DNA of 7,697 nt from Treponema sp. UBA6988 (GTDB taxonomy: Bacteria; Spirochaetota; Spirochaetia; Treponematales; Treponemataceae), in the NCBI GenBank assembly GCA_002448445.1, contig DJYC01000096.1, positions 1 through 7,697 of the forward strand. Reading direction: 5' to 3'. Numbering within the stretch: the first letter of the stretch is position 1; each line of letters opens with the position of its first letter. Position numbers and translations under genes: made by a program. The notes beneath the pieces were generated by a model, which searched no databases, was not told the DNA's origin, and saw only the letters and a program-made list of their open reading frames with translations. This document shows, piece after piece, positions 1-5,536 of the stretch.

Positions 1-56
1 CCTACTCCGAAGCGAGGGTTTTCCCTCCCCTTAAACCCCTCCTTTTCCCGGCACGG

Positions 57-77
57 CTTAGGGGCAAAGCCCCTAAG
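57..77. repeat. Perfect GC-rich hairpin
   Basis: CTTAGGGGC and GCCCCTAAG form a perfect 9-bp inverted repeat around AAA. It sits in a C-rich stretch (1-83) with no convincing gene. No U-tract follows on either strand, so it looks more like an intergenic palindromic repeat than a terminator. From 78 to 256 I see no gene, promoter or clear structure. Confidence 0.6.
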
Positions 78-256
78 AACCCCAATTAAAAAGATTACTT
101 GTATTATGAACAAGGGAATATGACTTTCACCCTGCGCAAATGGGTTTTCAGCCGCAAAAAGCTACGTCCTTGTTACCATTGTGTGCCTTCCGCTGCTCAC
201 CAAACTGATCTCCGGTTGCTTTGCATACGAAAGTATTGTGGGGAATGATTTTTAGT

Positions 257-511
257 TTACTTTTCCTGCTGGAGTTTCTGCTGCTTTTCGGCTTTTTCGG
301 CGGCAAGCTCTTCTTTTTTGGCTTCCTTTTTGTCCTTTATGTCTGCAAGGCCGATTAAGACGGCAATTAGACCGATGAAGGCTGCAAAGACAGGGGCTGC
401 TCCCTTGAGAAATGCGATTACAAAGCTGCCCCATGCAAGTCCCAGTCCTGCGGGAAGGCAGGCGAATACGCAAAATGCAATTAACAAAATTCCTACTATT
501 AAAGATACCAT
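257..511 (-). CDS. Small two-helix membrane protein, function unknown
   Basis: An 84-residue protein that I do not recognise as a named family. Residues about 2-21 form a hydrophobic segment (VSLIVGILLIAFCVF...) and residues about 38-57 a second one rich in Ala, Ile and Leu. From about residue 58 the chain is almost wholly Lys, Glu, Gln and Ala (KDKKEAKKEE...), which should form a charged, probably coiled-coil, cytoplasmic tail. By inference it is an inner-membrane hairpin protein with a cytosolic helix. The start is well supported: GGAGG at 519-523 lies 7 nt before the ATG, the gap being a pure A7 run. A promoter lies at 542-570. It appears monocistronic. The overlapping frames on both strands lack such signals. 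Confidence in coding is good, in function nil. Confidence 0.75.
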   Translation of the reverse strand: MVSLIVGILLIAFCVFACLPAGLGLAWGSFVIAFLKGAAPVFAAFIGLIAVLIGLADIKDKKEAKKEELAAEKAEKQQKLQQEK

Positions 512-541
512 TTTTTTTCCTCCAAGTGCTGCTTTTAATAA

Positions 542-570
542 ATTATGTCGAAAAGAGGATTAAAATTCAA
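542..570 (-). promoter_or_regulatory. Sigma-70-like promoter of the small membrane protein gene
   Basis: On the minus strand TTGAAT (565-570) is followed after exactly 17 nt by CATAAT (542-547), about 30 nt upstream of the start codon at 511. Assigned by consensus match and position only. Confidence 0.55.
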
Positions 571-613
571 GCGTAGTGTGGCTTTCTTTTTTGAAGGAGG
601 GGGAAAGGTGTAC

Positions 614-690
614 AGACCCTGAAACAAGTTCAGGGTGACGGACTTCGTTTAGGGTGGCGGACTCGTTTAAAGGTGACGGGATGTGTTCTG
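614..690. repeat. HPELVSGS-type palindromic intergenic repeat, copy 1
   Basis: ACCCTGAA (616-623) and TTCAGGGT (629-636) form an 8-bp perfect stem around a 5-nt loop. The right arm leads into a degenerate tandem of about 19-bp units beginning gggtgacggactt (633), gggtggcggactc (652) and aggtgacgggatg (671). On the minus strand the palindrome reads RHPELVSGS. The same arrangement recurs at 5263 and 6443. Confidence 0.75.
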
Positions 691-707
691 GGAGTGTTTT
701 TTGCACC

Positions 708-847
708 AGCCTACGCCGCCGTGGAACCCCGGAGTTGCCGCGAAGCGGCAATGAGCGTTAGCGAAGGGTGGAAGGGCGGTGACGATTGGCATGACGGCCG
801 GTTATAGCAAAAGAATAGATGGTAGAGCCGTTAAAAGTACCGTCCAT
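708..847. repeat. Long intergenic repeat, copy A
   Basis: Conserved ends are shared with the copy at 6258-6412. An 18-bp block at 708-725 and a 38-bp block at 770-807 are identical in both copies, followed by an imperfectly conserved tail (aatagatggtagagc...). Between the blocks, 726-769 is unrelated to copy B and carries its own hairpin, TTGCCGC-GAA-GCGGCAA (735-751). It contains no ORF with a ribosome binding site. Function is unknown. Confidence 0.7.
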
Positions 848-860
848 AAGAGTAGGGTAT

Positions 861-911
861 AAAAAAAATCCCCGCAGGGAGTTGCAGCAGAAGCGCCGTT
901 TCCTTGCGGGG
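861..911 (-). terminator. Rho-independent terminator of LP1
   Basis: Read on the minus strand, an 11-bp stem with one mismatch (arms 901-911 and 870-880, CCCCGCAAGGA against TCCCTGCGGGG) encloses a small inner hairpin (CGGC/GCTG) and is followed by A and eight T. It lies about 30 nt beyond the LP1 stop codon. The same structure follows LP2 and LP3. Confidence 0.8.
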
Positions 912-940
912 TAGTGTTTTAGGCGGGTTTTTATTCTATA

Positions 941-1561
941 TTAATTAACGGTGACGCCTGTTTGTACAAAAGTAAGGCGGACTTCATCATCAAGATAGTA
1001 GATTTTGTTGCTTCCATTGTAGTACATTTTCGTGTTTCCCTCTCCAGGAATCGTTAACGTTAGCTCGCCATCATTATTGGTGTAGGTAAAGCTCCCAGTC
1101 TCTCCTTCAATATTGAAAGTACCGCTTCCACCAGTAGCAAAGGTAAAAGTGGCTTCTCCGTCCGAGAAAGTGCCAACAAGGCCTGTTCCGCTTGTGCGTA
1201 TAAAAGCGCCACTCCTATATAAGTGTCCATCGTATTTGAGGATTGTATAGTCTTTTTCTTTGGAACTTTGAAAACTGGATGGGTCGCTGGATTTGTAGCA
1301 TTTTCCGTTGAGGAAGCCAAGGTATCTTGTTCCGTCTTCCTCATCCTCGTAAGAGAAAACCTTGTTGTTGAGGTCATCGCTGCTGTAGCTAAGTCCCTGG
1401 ACGGCACCGTCTGTGAATGAAGTGCCTCCGCTTGAACCGCCTGCTGCCAAGCTTGCTGCGTCGTCGTCTGACGAAGAGCTAGAACCGCCTGAGCATGATG
1501 CAAAGTTGAATGCAAGGGCAAGGGCTGCTGCTGCCAATGCAAGTGTTGTTAATTTTTTCAT
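941..1561 (-). CDS. Small Ser/Gly-rich lipoprotein, LP1
   Basis: A 206-residue predicted lipoprotein of unknown function. The N-terminus is a typical lipoprotein signal (MKKLTTLALAAAALALAF) ending in lipobox FASC with the lipidated Cys at residue 23. A flexible linker rich in Ser, Gly and Asp follows to about residue 47, then a globular part of about 155 residues full of alternating Thr, Phe, Tyr and Gly, suggesting beta strands. Motifs shared with LP2 and LP3 are LNNK(V/I)F, G(K/N)CY-x-SS, YRSG and SGTGLVGTF. The start is fixed by AAGGAG 6 nt before the ATG. It should be exported by Sec, lipidated and membrane-anchored; surface exposure is plausible but not shown. The mature part is nearly identical to LP3, with about ten substitutions and one two-residue indel over about 157 residues. 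Its promoter has a 15-nt spacer, predicted to be weak. Confidence 0.88.
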   Translation of the reverse strand: MKKLTTLALAAAALALAFNFASCSGGSSSSSDDDAASLAAGGSSGGTSFTDGAVQGLSYSSDDLNNKVFSYEDEEDGTRYLGFLNGKCYKSSDPSSFQSSKEKDYTILKYDGHLYRSGAFIRTSGTGLVGTFSDGEATFTFATGGSGTFNIEGETGSFTYTNNDGELTLTIPGEGNTKMYYNGSNKIYYLDDEVRLTFVQTGVTVN

Positions 1562-1573
1562 TGTAATCTCCTT

Positions 1574-1592
1574 GGTTAAAATAGTTTTAACC
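1574..1592 (-). promoter_or_regulatory. Perfect inverted repeat in the LP1 5' leader
   Basis: GGTTAAAA-CTA-TTTTAACC on the minus strand is a perfect 8-bp inverted repeat. If transcription starts 7 nt after the -10 box (at 1593), this hairpin occupies the extreme 5' end of the mRNA and abuts the Shine-Dalgarno AAGGAG. It could be a stabilising leader hairpin, a translation control element or an operator. LP3 has it intact (6185-6203); LP2 has a one-base disruption (3773-3791). Confidence 0.65.
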
Positions 1593-1599
1593 TAAAAGT

Positions 1600-1626
1600 A
1601 CTATACAAAAAAAAGTGCCGCGTCAA
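1600..1626 (-). promoter_or_regulatory. LP1 promoter with T8 tract in the spacer (15 nt)
   Basis: On the minus strand TTGACG (1621-1626) is the -35 and TATAGT (1600-1605) the -10. The 15-nt spacer is CGGCAC, eight T and G. LP2 and LP3 have the same boxes with ten and nine T. The 15-nt spacing is shorter than the 17-nt optimum, so this copy is predicted to be the weakest of the three as sequenced. Confidence 0.7.
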
Positions 1627-1670
1627 GGGGCGGAAAAGGTATTGCATGTGGCTAAACTTCTATTTCTAGG

Positions 1671-1699
1671 TTGACTGTATTTTGGAAAGGAATTATTAT
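1671..1699 (+). promoter_or_regulatory. Promoter of the first ATPase gene
   Basis: TTGACT (1671-1676), 17-nt spacer, TATTAT (1694-1699). It gives a leader of about 40 nt before the ATG at 1747. A TGTATAAT box at 1726-1733 is closer to the gene but has no clear -35 and would leave almost no leader. Confidence 0.6.
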
Positions 1700-1746
1700 A
1701 CAATTTAGTATTTGTATTCCAAATTTGTATAATTATGGTGGCATGT

Positions 1747-2961
1747 ATGTATATTAAACGAAGTGTAAAAAAGCATTTGGACTATCTTTCCAGACATTTT
1801 CCTGCTGTTGTTATTACCGGTGCCCGGCAAACTGGAAAAAGTACGCTTGTAAAGGAATTTGCTGCTGAAAAAGGCAGACTTTCTTATGTTACGCTTGATT
1901 ATCCTTTTTTACGCAATCTTGCTCGAACTGATCCGGAGATTTTTTTACAGCAATATAAACCACCTGTTATAATAGATGAAATCCAGTATGCCCCGGAACT
2001 TTTGCCCTATATAAAAATTGCAATCGATGAAAATCGTTCTAACGGCATGTACTATCTTACTGGCAGCCAGATGTTCCGCTTGATGAAAGATGTTAGCGAG
2101 TCTCTTGCTGGACGTGTGGGGATTATACAGTTGTATGGTCTTAGCCGTGCGGAAATATTGCCGGGAGAGGAAGAGCCTTTTCTGCCGTCAAGCACTTTGC
2201 TTTCCAAAAGCGAAGAAACAATAACAAGCGTTTTTGACAAGATATACCGCGGTTCAATGCCTTTGATGGTTGTTGACAAAAGCCTTACACCGGATGCGTT
2301 TTTTGCTGAATATGTCCAGACCTATATTGAACGGGACATTCGGGAATTGATGGAGATTAAAAATGAACGCAAGTTTCTGCAATTTTTGTCTTGTGTCGCG
2401 GTGAGGACAGGGCAAGAACTGAATCTTTCTGATATTGCAAAAGATGTGGGCATTGATTCAAAGACAGCGGACAGTTGGATTTCTCTTCTTGTTACATCTG
2501 GGCTTGTTTTTCTTTTGCAGCCGTATTCCGGCAATACTATAAAGCGTATTGTTAAGCGGCCTAAGCTTTATCTGATGGATACAGGCTTGGCTTGCTACCT
2601 TGGCTTGTGGAATAATCCACGTGCGCTTGAAGTTTCTGCGGTGGCAGGAAATTTCTTTGAAACTTATGTTGTTTCTGAGATTATAAAAACTTATACTAAT
2701 AGCGGGATTGATGTGCGGAGCCGCTTTTCGTATTACCGCGATAACAATGGCAAAGAAATTGACCTAATTATAGAAGAAAACGGTGTGCTTTACCCTATTG
2801 AAATAAAGAAGAGTGCGAATCCAGGGAAAGATGCTTTAAAGAATTTTTCGGTTCTTTCAAGCCTTAATAAAACGATTGGGAATGGTGCCGTGATGTGTCT
2901 TTCATCTTTTCCAATCCCGCTTGATTCTGGCAATATGCAGCTTCCTCTTTCTGTCCTGTAA
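1747..2961 (+). CDS. AAA+ ATPase with DUF4143 domain (first copy)
   Basis: A 404-residue protein of the prokaryotic AAA_14/DUF4143 superfamily, a common but poorly characterised group of P-loop ATPases often found in accessory DNA. The ATPase domain comes first: Walker A GARQTGKST (25-33), Walker B VIIDEIQ (74-80), a sensor-like LTGSQ (104-108) and AGRV (121-124). A winged-helix-like region lies at about 222-260. The C-terminal DUF4143 part has a restriction-endonuclease-like pattern, KEIDLII (336-342, E337 and D339) then IEIKK (351-355, E352 and K354), so nuclease residues look present. I chose the ATG at 1747 because GGTGG lies 5 nt upstream and family members often start MYI-x-R; an in-frame ATG at 1735 adds four residues but has no ribosome binding site. 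Cellular role and substrate are unknown. It is convergent with LP2. Confidence 0.9.
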   Translation: MYIKRSVKKHLDYLSRHFPAVVITGARQTGKSTLVKEFAAEKGRLSYVTLDYPFLRNLARTDPEIFLQQYKPPVIIDEIQYAPELLPYIKIAIDENRSNGMYYLTGSQMFRLMKDVSESLAGRVGIIQLYGLSRAEILPGEEEPFLPSSTLLSKSEETITSVFDKIYRGSMPLMVVDKSLTPDAFFAEYVQTYIERDIRELMEIKNERKFLQFLSCVAVRTGQELNLSDIAKDVGIDSKTADSWISLLVTSGLVFLLQPYSGNTIKRIVKRPKLYLMDTGLACYLGLWNNPRALEVSAVAGNFFETYVVSEIIKTYTNSGIDVRSRFSYYRDNNGKEIDLIIEENGVLYPIEIKKSANPGKDALKNFSVLSSLNKTIGNGAVMCLSSFPIPLDSGNMQLPLSVL

Positions 2962-2985
2962 GTATTTTTCGTAATTTTACGGTCT

Positions 2986-3033
2986 AAAAAATCCCCGCAG
3001 GAAGAGCAGCAGATGAGCCGTTTCCTTGCGGGG
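2986..3033 (-). terminator. Terminator of LP2, possibly shared with the convergent ATPase gene
   Basis: Read on the minus strand, CCCCGCAAGGAA pairs with TTCCTGCGGGG (arms 3022-3033 and 2993-3003, one bulged base), followed by AT6. The inner CGGC/GCTG stem is kept although the loop bases differ from LP1. On the plus strand the hairpin lies 32 nt after the ATPase stop and is followed by a weak T-tract (tattgtttt), so it may work in both directions. Confidence 0.75.
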
Positions 3034-3061
3034 TATTGTTTTAGGCGGGATTTTTACCGTA

Positions 3062-3760
3062 TTATCTGCCTGTATTATAGTTTGCTACAAATATGAGTTC
3101 GTTCTTAGAATCAATGGTGGTGAGGTATGTGCCATCATAGAATACTTTTGTTGTGAAAGTTTCACCATCTGGAGTATAAATGGTCATGTCTATTACACCA
3201 GATACGTTCCTAAAATATCCAGGGATGGTAATATTCTCACCATCTTCCTCAAAGCCAAATGTTAAAGTTCCGTCACTTTTAAAGGTCAAAGTCGACTCTT
3301 GATTCGCATCCCTAAATGTTGCAAACAAGCCAGATCCGCTTATACGCTCAAACTCATCGTCACCTGCTTCACGGTAGAATTTTCCGCCGTAACCGATAAT
3401 ATCAGGATCGTCATCATCTTGATTGTTAGAGGTGGTGACATTCTGGCTGCTGGATTCATAGCAGTTGCCGTTCGCGAAGAGATAGTATTTTGTCTTGGTT
3501 TCGCCATCATCATCGTAGACTCTTTTGAAGATCTTGTTATTAAGTTCAGAGGAGTTGTTCTCAAGTAATGTAAGAGCACTGCTTGCACCGGCGGCATCGC
3601 TTGCGGGACTTGAGCCGTAAGGTGAAGTTGCGGGGAGGCCGCTGCTGCCAGAACCATCGGATGATGATCCGCCACCTGATGATCCGCCAGAACATGATGC
3701 AAGGGTGAAAGCAAGGCTAAGAGCTGCTACTGTTAATGCAATTGTTGCTAATTTTTTCAT
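3062..3760 (-). CDS. Small Ser/Gly-rich lipoprotein, LP2 (divergent paralogue)
   Basis: A 232-residue predicted lipoprotein, the most divergent member of the trio. The signal peptide (MKKLATIALTVAALSLAF) ends in lipobox LASC with Cys23. A long low-complexity linker of Ser, Gly, Ala and Pro runs to about residue 62. The mature domain keeps the family landmarks LNNKIF, NGNCYESS, GKFYR, SGSGLFATF and KVFYDG, but the sequence between them differs from LP1 and LP3 and is more acidic, with a QDDDDPD stretch. The start is fixed by AAGGAG 6 nt before the ATG. Its promoter spacer is 17 nt, the optimum, so this is the copy predicted to be best expressed. Function is unknown; location is the cell envelope by inference from the lipobox. 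The antisense and shifted frames here are artefacts of its composition. Confidence 0.87.
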   Translation of the reverse strand: MKKLATIALTVAALSLAFTLASCSGGSSGGGSSSDGSGSSGLPATSPYGSSPASDAAGASSALTLLENNSSELNNKIFKRVYDDDGETKTKYYLFANGNCYESSSQNVTTSNNQDDDDPDIIGYGGKFYREAGDDEFERISGSGLFATFRDANQESTLTFKSDGTLTFGFEEDGENITIPGYFRNVSGVIDMTIYTPDGETFTTKVFYDGTYLTTIDSKNELIFVANYNTGR

Positions 3761-3772
3761 TGTAATCTCCTT

Positions 3773-3791
3773 GGTTAAGATATTTTTAACC
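3773..3791 (-). promoter_or_regulatory. Leader inverted repeat of LP2, one base disrupted
   Basis: GGTTAAAAATATCTTAACC on the minus strand: the outer 6 bp of the LP1/LP3 leader hairpin are kept, with one mismatch near the loop. It sits directly upstream of the AAGGAG ribosome binding site, as in the other two copies. Confidence 0.5.
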
Positions 3792-3798
3792 TAAAAGT

Positions 3799-3827
3799 AC
3801 TATACAAAAAAAAAAGTGCCGCGTCAA
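3799..3827 (-). promoter_or_regulatory. LP2 promoter with T10 tract in the spacer (17 nt)
   Basis: TTGACG (3822-3827) and TATAGT (3799-3804) on the minus strand, separated by 17 nt (CGGCAC, ten T, G). The boxes are identical to those of LP1 and LP3; only the T-tract length differs. This is the optimal sigma-70 spacing. Confidence 0.72.
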
Positions 3828-3875
3828 GGAGCGCGCGGCGTTTTGGGTAACAACTATGGATATTTTGTGTTTGGC

Positions 3876-3904
3876 TTGATTGTTTTGATGGGGCTTGTTA
3901 TAAT
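3876..3904 (+). promoter_or_regulatory. Promoter of the second ATPase gene
   Basis: TTGATT (3876-3881), 17-nt spacer, perfect TATAAT (3899-3904). The leader then holds a direct repeat CGTCGTA (3918-3924 and 3927-3933) overlapping the 8-bp palindrome CGTATACG (3921-3928), a possible operator just downstream of the start site. Confidence 0.65.
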
Positions 3905-3950
3905 TATCTAAAATTAGCGTCGTATACGTCGTAACTTTTAGGTGAAAGGT

Positions 3951-5228
3951 ATGATAAAAAGGCAACTGTATCTTGACAAACTAATCCGCTCAATGTGGAA
4001 CAGGCAGATAAAGGTAATAACGGGAATCCGAAGATGCGGAAAATCGGTTTTGCTCTTTGAGCTTTTTACAGAATATTTGCACAATAATGGTGTAAAAAAT
4101 GAGCAGATTATAAAAATAGAACTTGACCAACGGCGGAATTACAAATACCGCAATCCTATTGCACTTTGCGAGTATATTGAATCTATCGTTTCGGAAAACT
4201 CTGGAACTCAGTTTTATCTGTTGATTGATGAAGTTCAGTTTACACAGAAAGTTGCTGATGCAGAAAACGGCGGTATTGAAGTTACGATTTATGATATGCT
4301 CAATGAGCTGAACGGTTACAAAAATCTTGATGTGTATGTTACAGGCTCAAATTCGAAAGGTTTGTCCAGTGATATTGCAACGGAATTTCGTGGGCGGGCT
4401 ACACAAATCCACGTGTTTCCTCTGTCATTTGCAGAATTTTATTCAGCTATTGGCGGTGAAAAAAGCAAAGCCCTTGAATCGTATATGGTATATGGTGGAA
4501 TGCCATATATTTTATCGCTTAAAGACGAGGGCGACAAAAAGCATTATCTTTCTTTAATGTATCGAGAATTATATATCAAGGATATTGTTGAGCGAAACAA
4601 GATAGAGCGCGAAGATATTTTGAACGGAATTCTTGATTTGCTTGCATCTCAAATTAGTTCATTGACAAATCCTTTGAACATTGCAAACACAATTACAAGC
4701 ATGACAAAAGAAAAATTGAATTCTGCACTTGTTTCAAAATACATTGAACATTGCACGGATTCTTTTTTAATATCTGTTGCCCGCCGTTATGATGTAAAGG
4801 GAAAATCCTATTTTAATTATCCGAACAAATATTACTATACGGATTCAGGGCTTAGAAATGCGCGTTTGAATTACCGCCAATTTGACCCTGGCCATATAAT
4901 GGAAAATATTATTTACAATGAGCTTATTATACGCGGTTATTCGGTTGATGTAGGCGTGGTCGTTGATAGGACAAAAGGTCAGAATGTGCAAAAAGAAATA
5001 GACTTTGTTGTGAACAATGCAGACAAACGAGTTTATATCCAGTCTGCATTGCGGATGGACGGTGATGATAAGACTGATTCCGAGTTGAATTCTCTGCTGC
5101 TTGCAAAGGATTTCTTTAAAAAGATTATTGTTAGAATGGATATTCCTCACAATTTTTATGATAACAACGGAATTTTTCACTGTAACTTAATTGATTTTTT
5201 GCTGAACGAAAACAGTTTCTTTTTTTAA
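3951..5228 (+). CDS. AAA+ ATPase with DUF4143 domain (second, different subfamily)
   Basis: A 425-residue AAA_14/DUF4143 ATPase, clearly not a recent duplicate of the first one. Walker A GIRRCGKS (25-32), Walker B LLIDEVQ (90-96), sensor-like VTGSN (130-134), RGR (147-149) and the YGGMP motif (181-185) typical of this class are all present. The C-terminal part has KEIDF (348-352), but the position that is E-x-K in the first ATPase reads YIQS (362-365), so a metal-dependent nuclease centre looks incomplete; this Q form is, to my knowledge, common in this subfamily. The ATG at 3951 is preferred (MIKRQLYLDKL is a typical start, AGGTG 6 nt upstream); a GTG at 3942 would add three residues but overlaps that ribosome binding site. 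Codon use is AT-rich and similar to its neighbours. Role and partner are unknown. It is divergent from LP2 and convergent with LP3. Confidence 0.9.
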   Translation: MIKRQLYLDKLIRSMWNRQIKVITGIRRCGKSVLLFELFTEYLHNNGVKNEQIIKIELDQRRNYKYRNPIALCEYIESIVSENSGTQFYLLIDEVQFTQKVADAENGGIEVTIYDMLNELNGYKNLDVYVTGSNSKGLSSDIATEFRGRATQIHVFPLSFAEFYSAIGGEKSKALESYMVYGGMPYILSLKDEGDKKHYLSLMYRELYIKDIVERNKIEREDILNGILDLLASQISSLTNPLNIANTITSMTKEKLNSALVSKYIEHCTDSFLISVARRYDVKGKSYFNYPNKYYYTDSGLRNARLNYRQFDPGHIMENIIYNELIIRGYSVDVGVVVDRTKGQNVQKEIDFVVNNADKRVYIQSALRMDGDDKTDSELNSLLLAKDFFKKIIVRMDIPHNFYDNNGIFHCNLIDFLLNENSFFF

Positions 5229-5260
5229 CCCCAGTAGAACAAGAACCTAAAGTTTATACA

Positions 5261-5320
5261 AGACCCTGAAGCAAGTTCAGGGTGACGGATTCGTTTTTGG
5301 TAACGGGTTGCGTTTTGGCA
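5261..5320. repeat. HPELVSGS-type palindromic repeat, copy 2
   Basis: ACCCTGAA (5263-5270) and TTCAGGGT (5276-5283) around GCAAG, followed by gggtgacggattcg (5280) and a degraded second unit, ggtaacgggttgcg. Same design and orientation as the copies at 616 and 6443. It lies 34 nt after the second ATPase stop codon. Confidence 0.72.
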
Positions 5321-5352
5321 AAGTGCTTGAAAGTATTATGCGGTTATATTGA

Positions 5353-5397
5353 AATTTTACTCGGTTGTGGTCGAGTCGGATTTAATCGAGTAAAATT
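5353..5397. repeat. 11-bp perfect inverted repeat with an alternative inner hairpin
   Basis: AATTTTACTCG (5353-5363) and CGAGTAAAATT (5387-5397) are perfectly complementary across a 23-nt loop. ACTCG (5359-5363) can instead pair with CGAGT at 5372-5376, so two hairpins exclude each other. No U-run follows on either strand, which argues against a plain terminator. The rest of 5229-5456 holds no gene. Confidence 0.65.
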
Positions 5398-5456
5398 ACA
5401 GCATTTGATTTTGTTTTGACTTAAAAGAAATGGATTATCTTGAATCTTTTTTGTGC

Positions 5457-5506
5457 AAAAAAATCCCCGCAGGGAGTTGCAGCAGAAGCGCCGTTTCCTT
5501 GCGGGG
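5457..5506 (-). terminator. Rho-independent terminator of LP3
   Basis: Same structure and almost the same sequence as the LP1 terminator: arms 5496-5506 and 5465-5475, then AT7 on the minus strand. The identical stretch continues to the LP3 stop codon (...ttttaggcggg...), so it belongs to the duplicated cassette. Confidence 0.8.
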
Positions 5507-5536
5507 AAAGTGTTTTAGGCGGGTTTTTATTCTATA

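Noticed and set aside
1..123. Open frame on the plus strand from the window edge to a TGA at 121
   Set aside because: It runs through C-rich sequence and a hairpin, resembles no family I know, and has low-complexity Pro/Lys/Arg content.
318..563. Plus-strand frame opposite the small membrane protein gene
   Set aside because: It is antisense to a gene with a clear promoter and GGAGG site, and has neither itself.
633..690. CRISPR-like array in the 19-bp repeats
   Set aside because: The units are degenerate and contiguous without spacers, and there are no cas genes.
560..751. 63-codon minus-strand frame containing RHPELVSGS
   Set aside because: It is a translation of the intergenic palindrome and repeat, without a ribosome binding site; such peptides are a known annotation artefact.
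861..911. Possible integron attC sites, considered because Treponema denticola has an integron and the lipoprotein cassettes end in similar hairpins
   Set aside because: The repeats lack GTTRRRY/RYYYAAC core sites, no integrase is present, and the hairpins with T-tracts are explained as terminators.
1223..1420. Plus-strand frame opposite LP1, repeated at 5819-6061 opposite LP3
   Set aside because: Its conservation only mirrors the duplication of the lipoprotein gene; it has no start signals.
1060..1542. Long alternative frames within LP1, and equivalents within LP2 (3340-3714) and LP3 (5656-5997)
   Set aside because: Their Gln/Ala/Thr/Ser-rich translations come from the +1 frame of Ser/Gly/Asp-rich lipoprotein genes; the true frames have signal peptides and ribosome binding sites.
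4845..5180. 111-codon minus-strand frame within the second ATPase gene
   Set aside because: It is antisense to conserved DUF4143 sequence and lacks a ribosome binding site.
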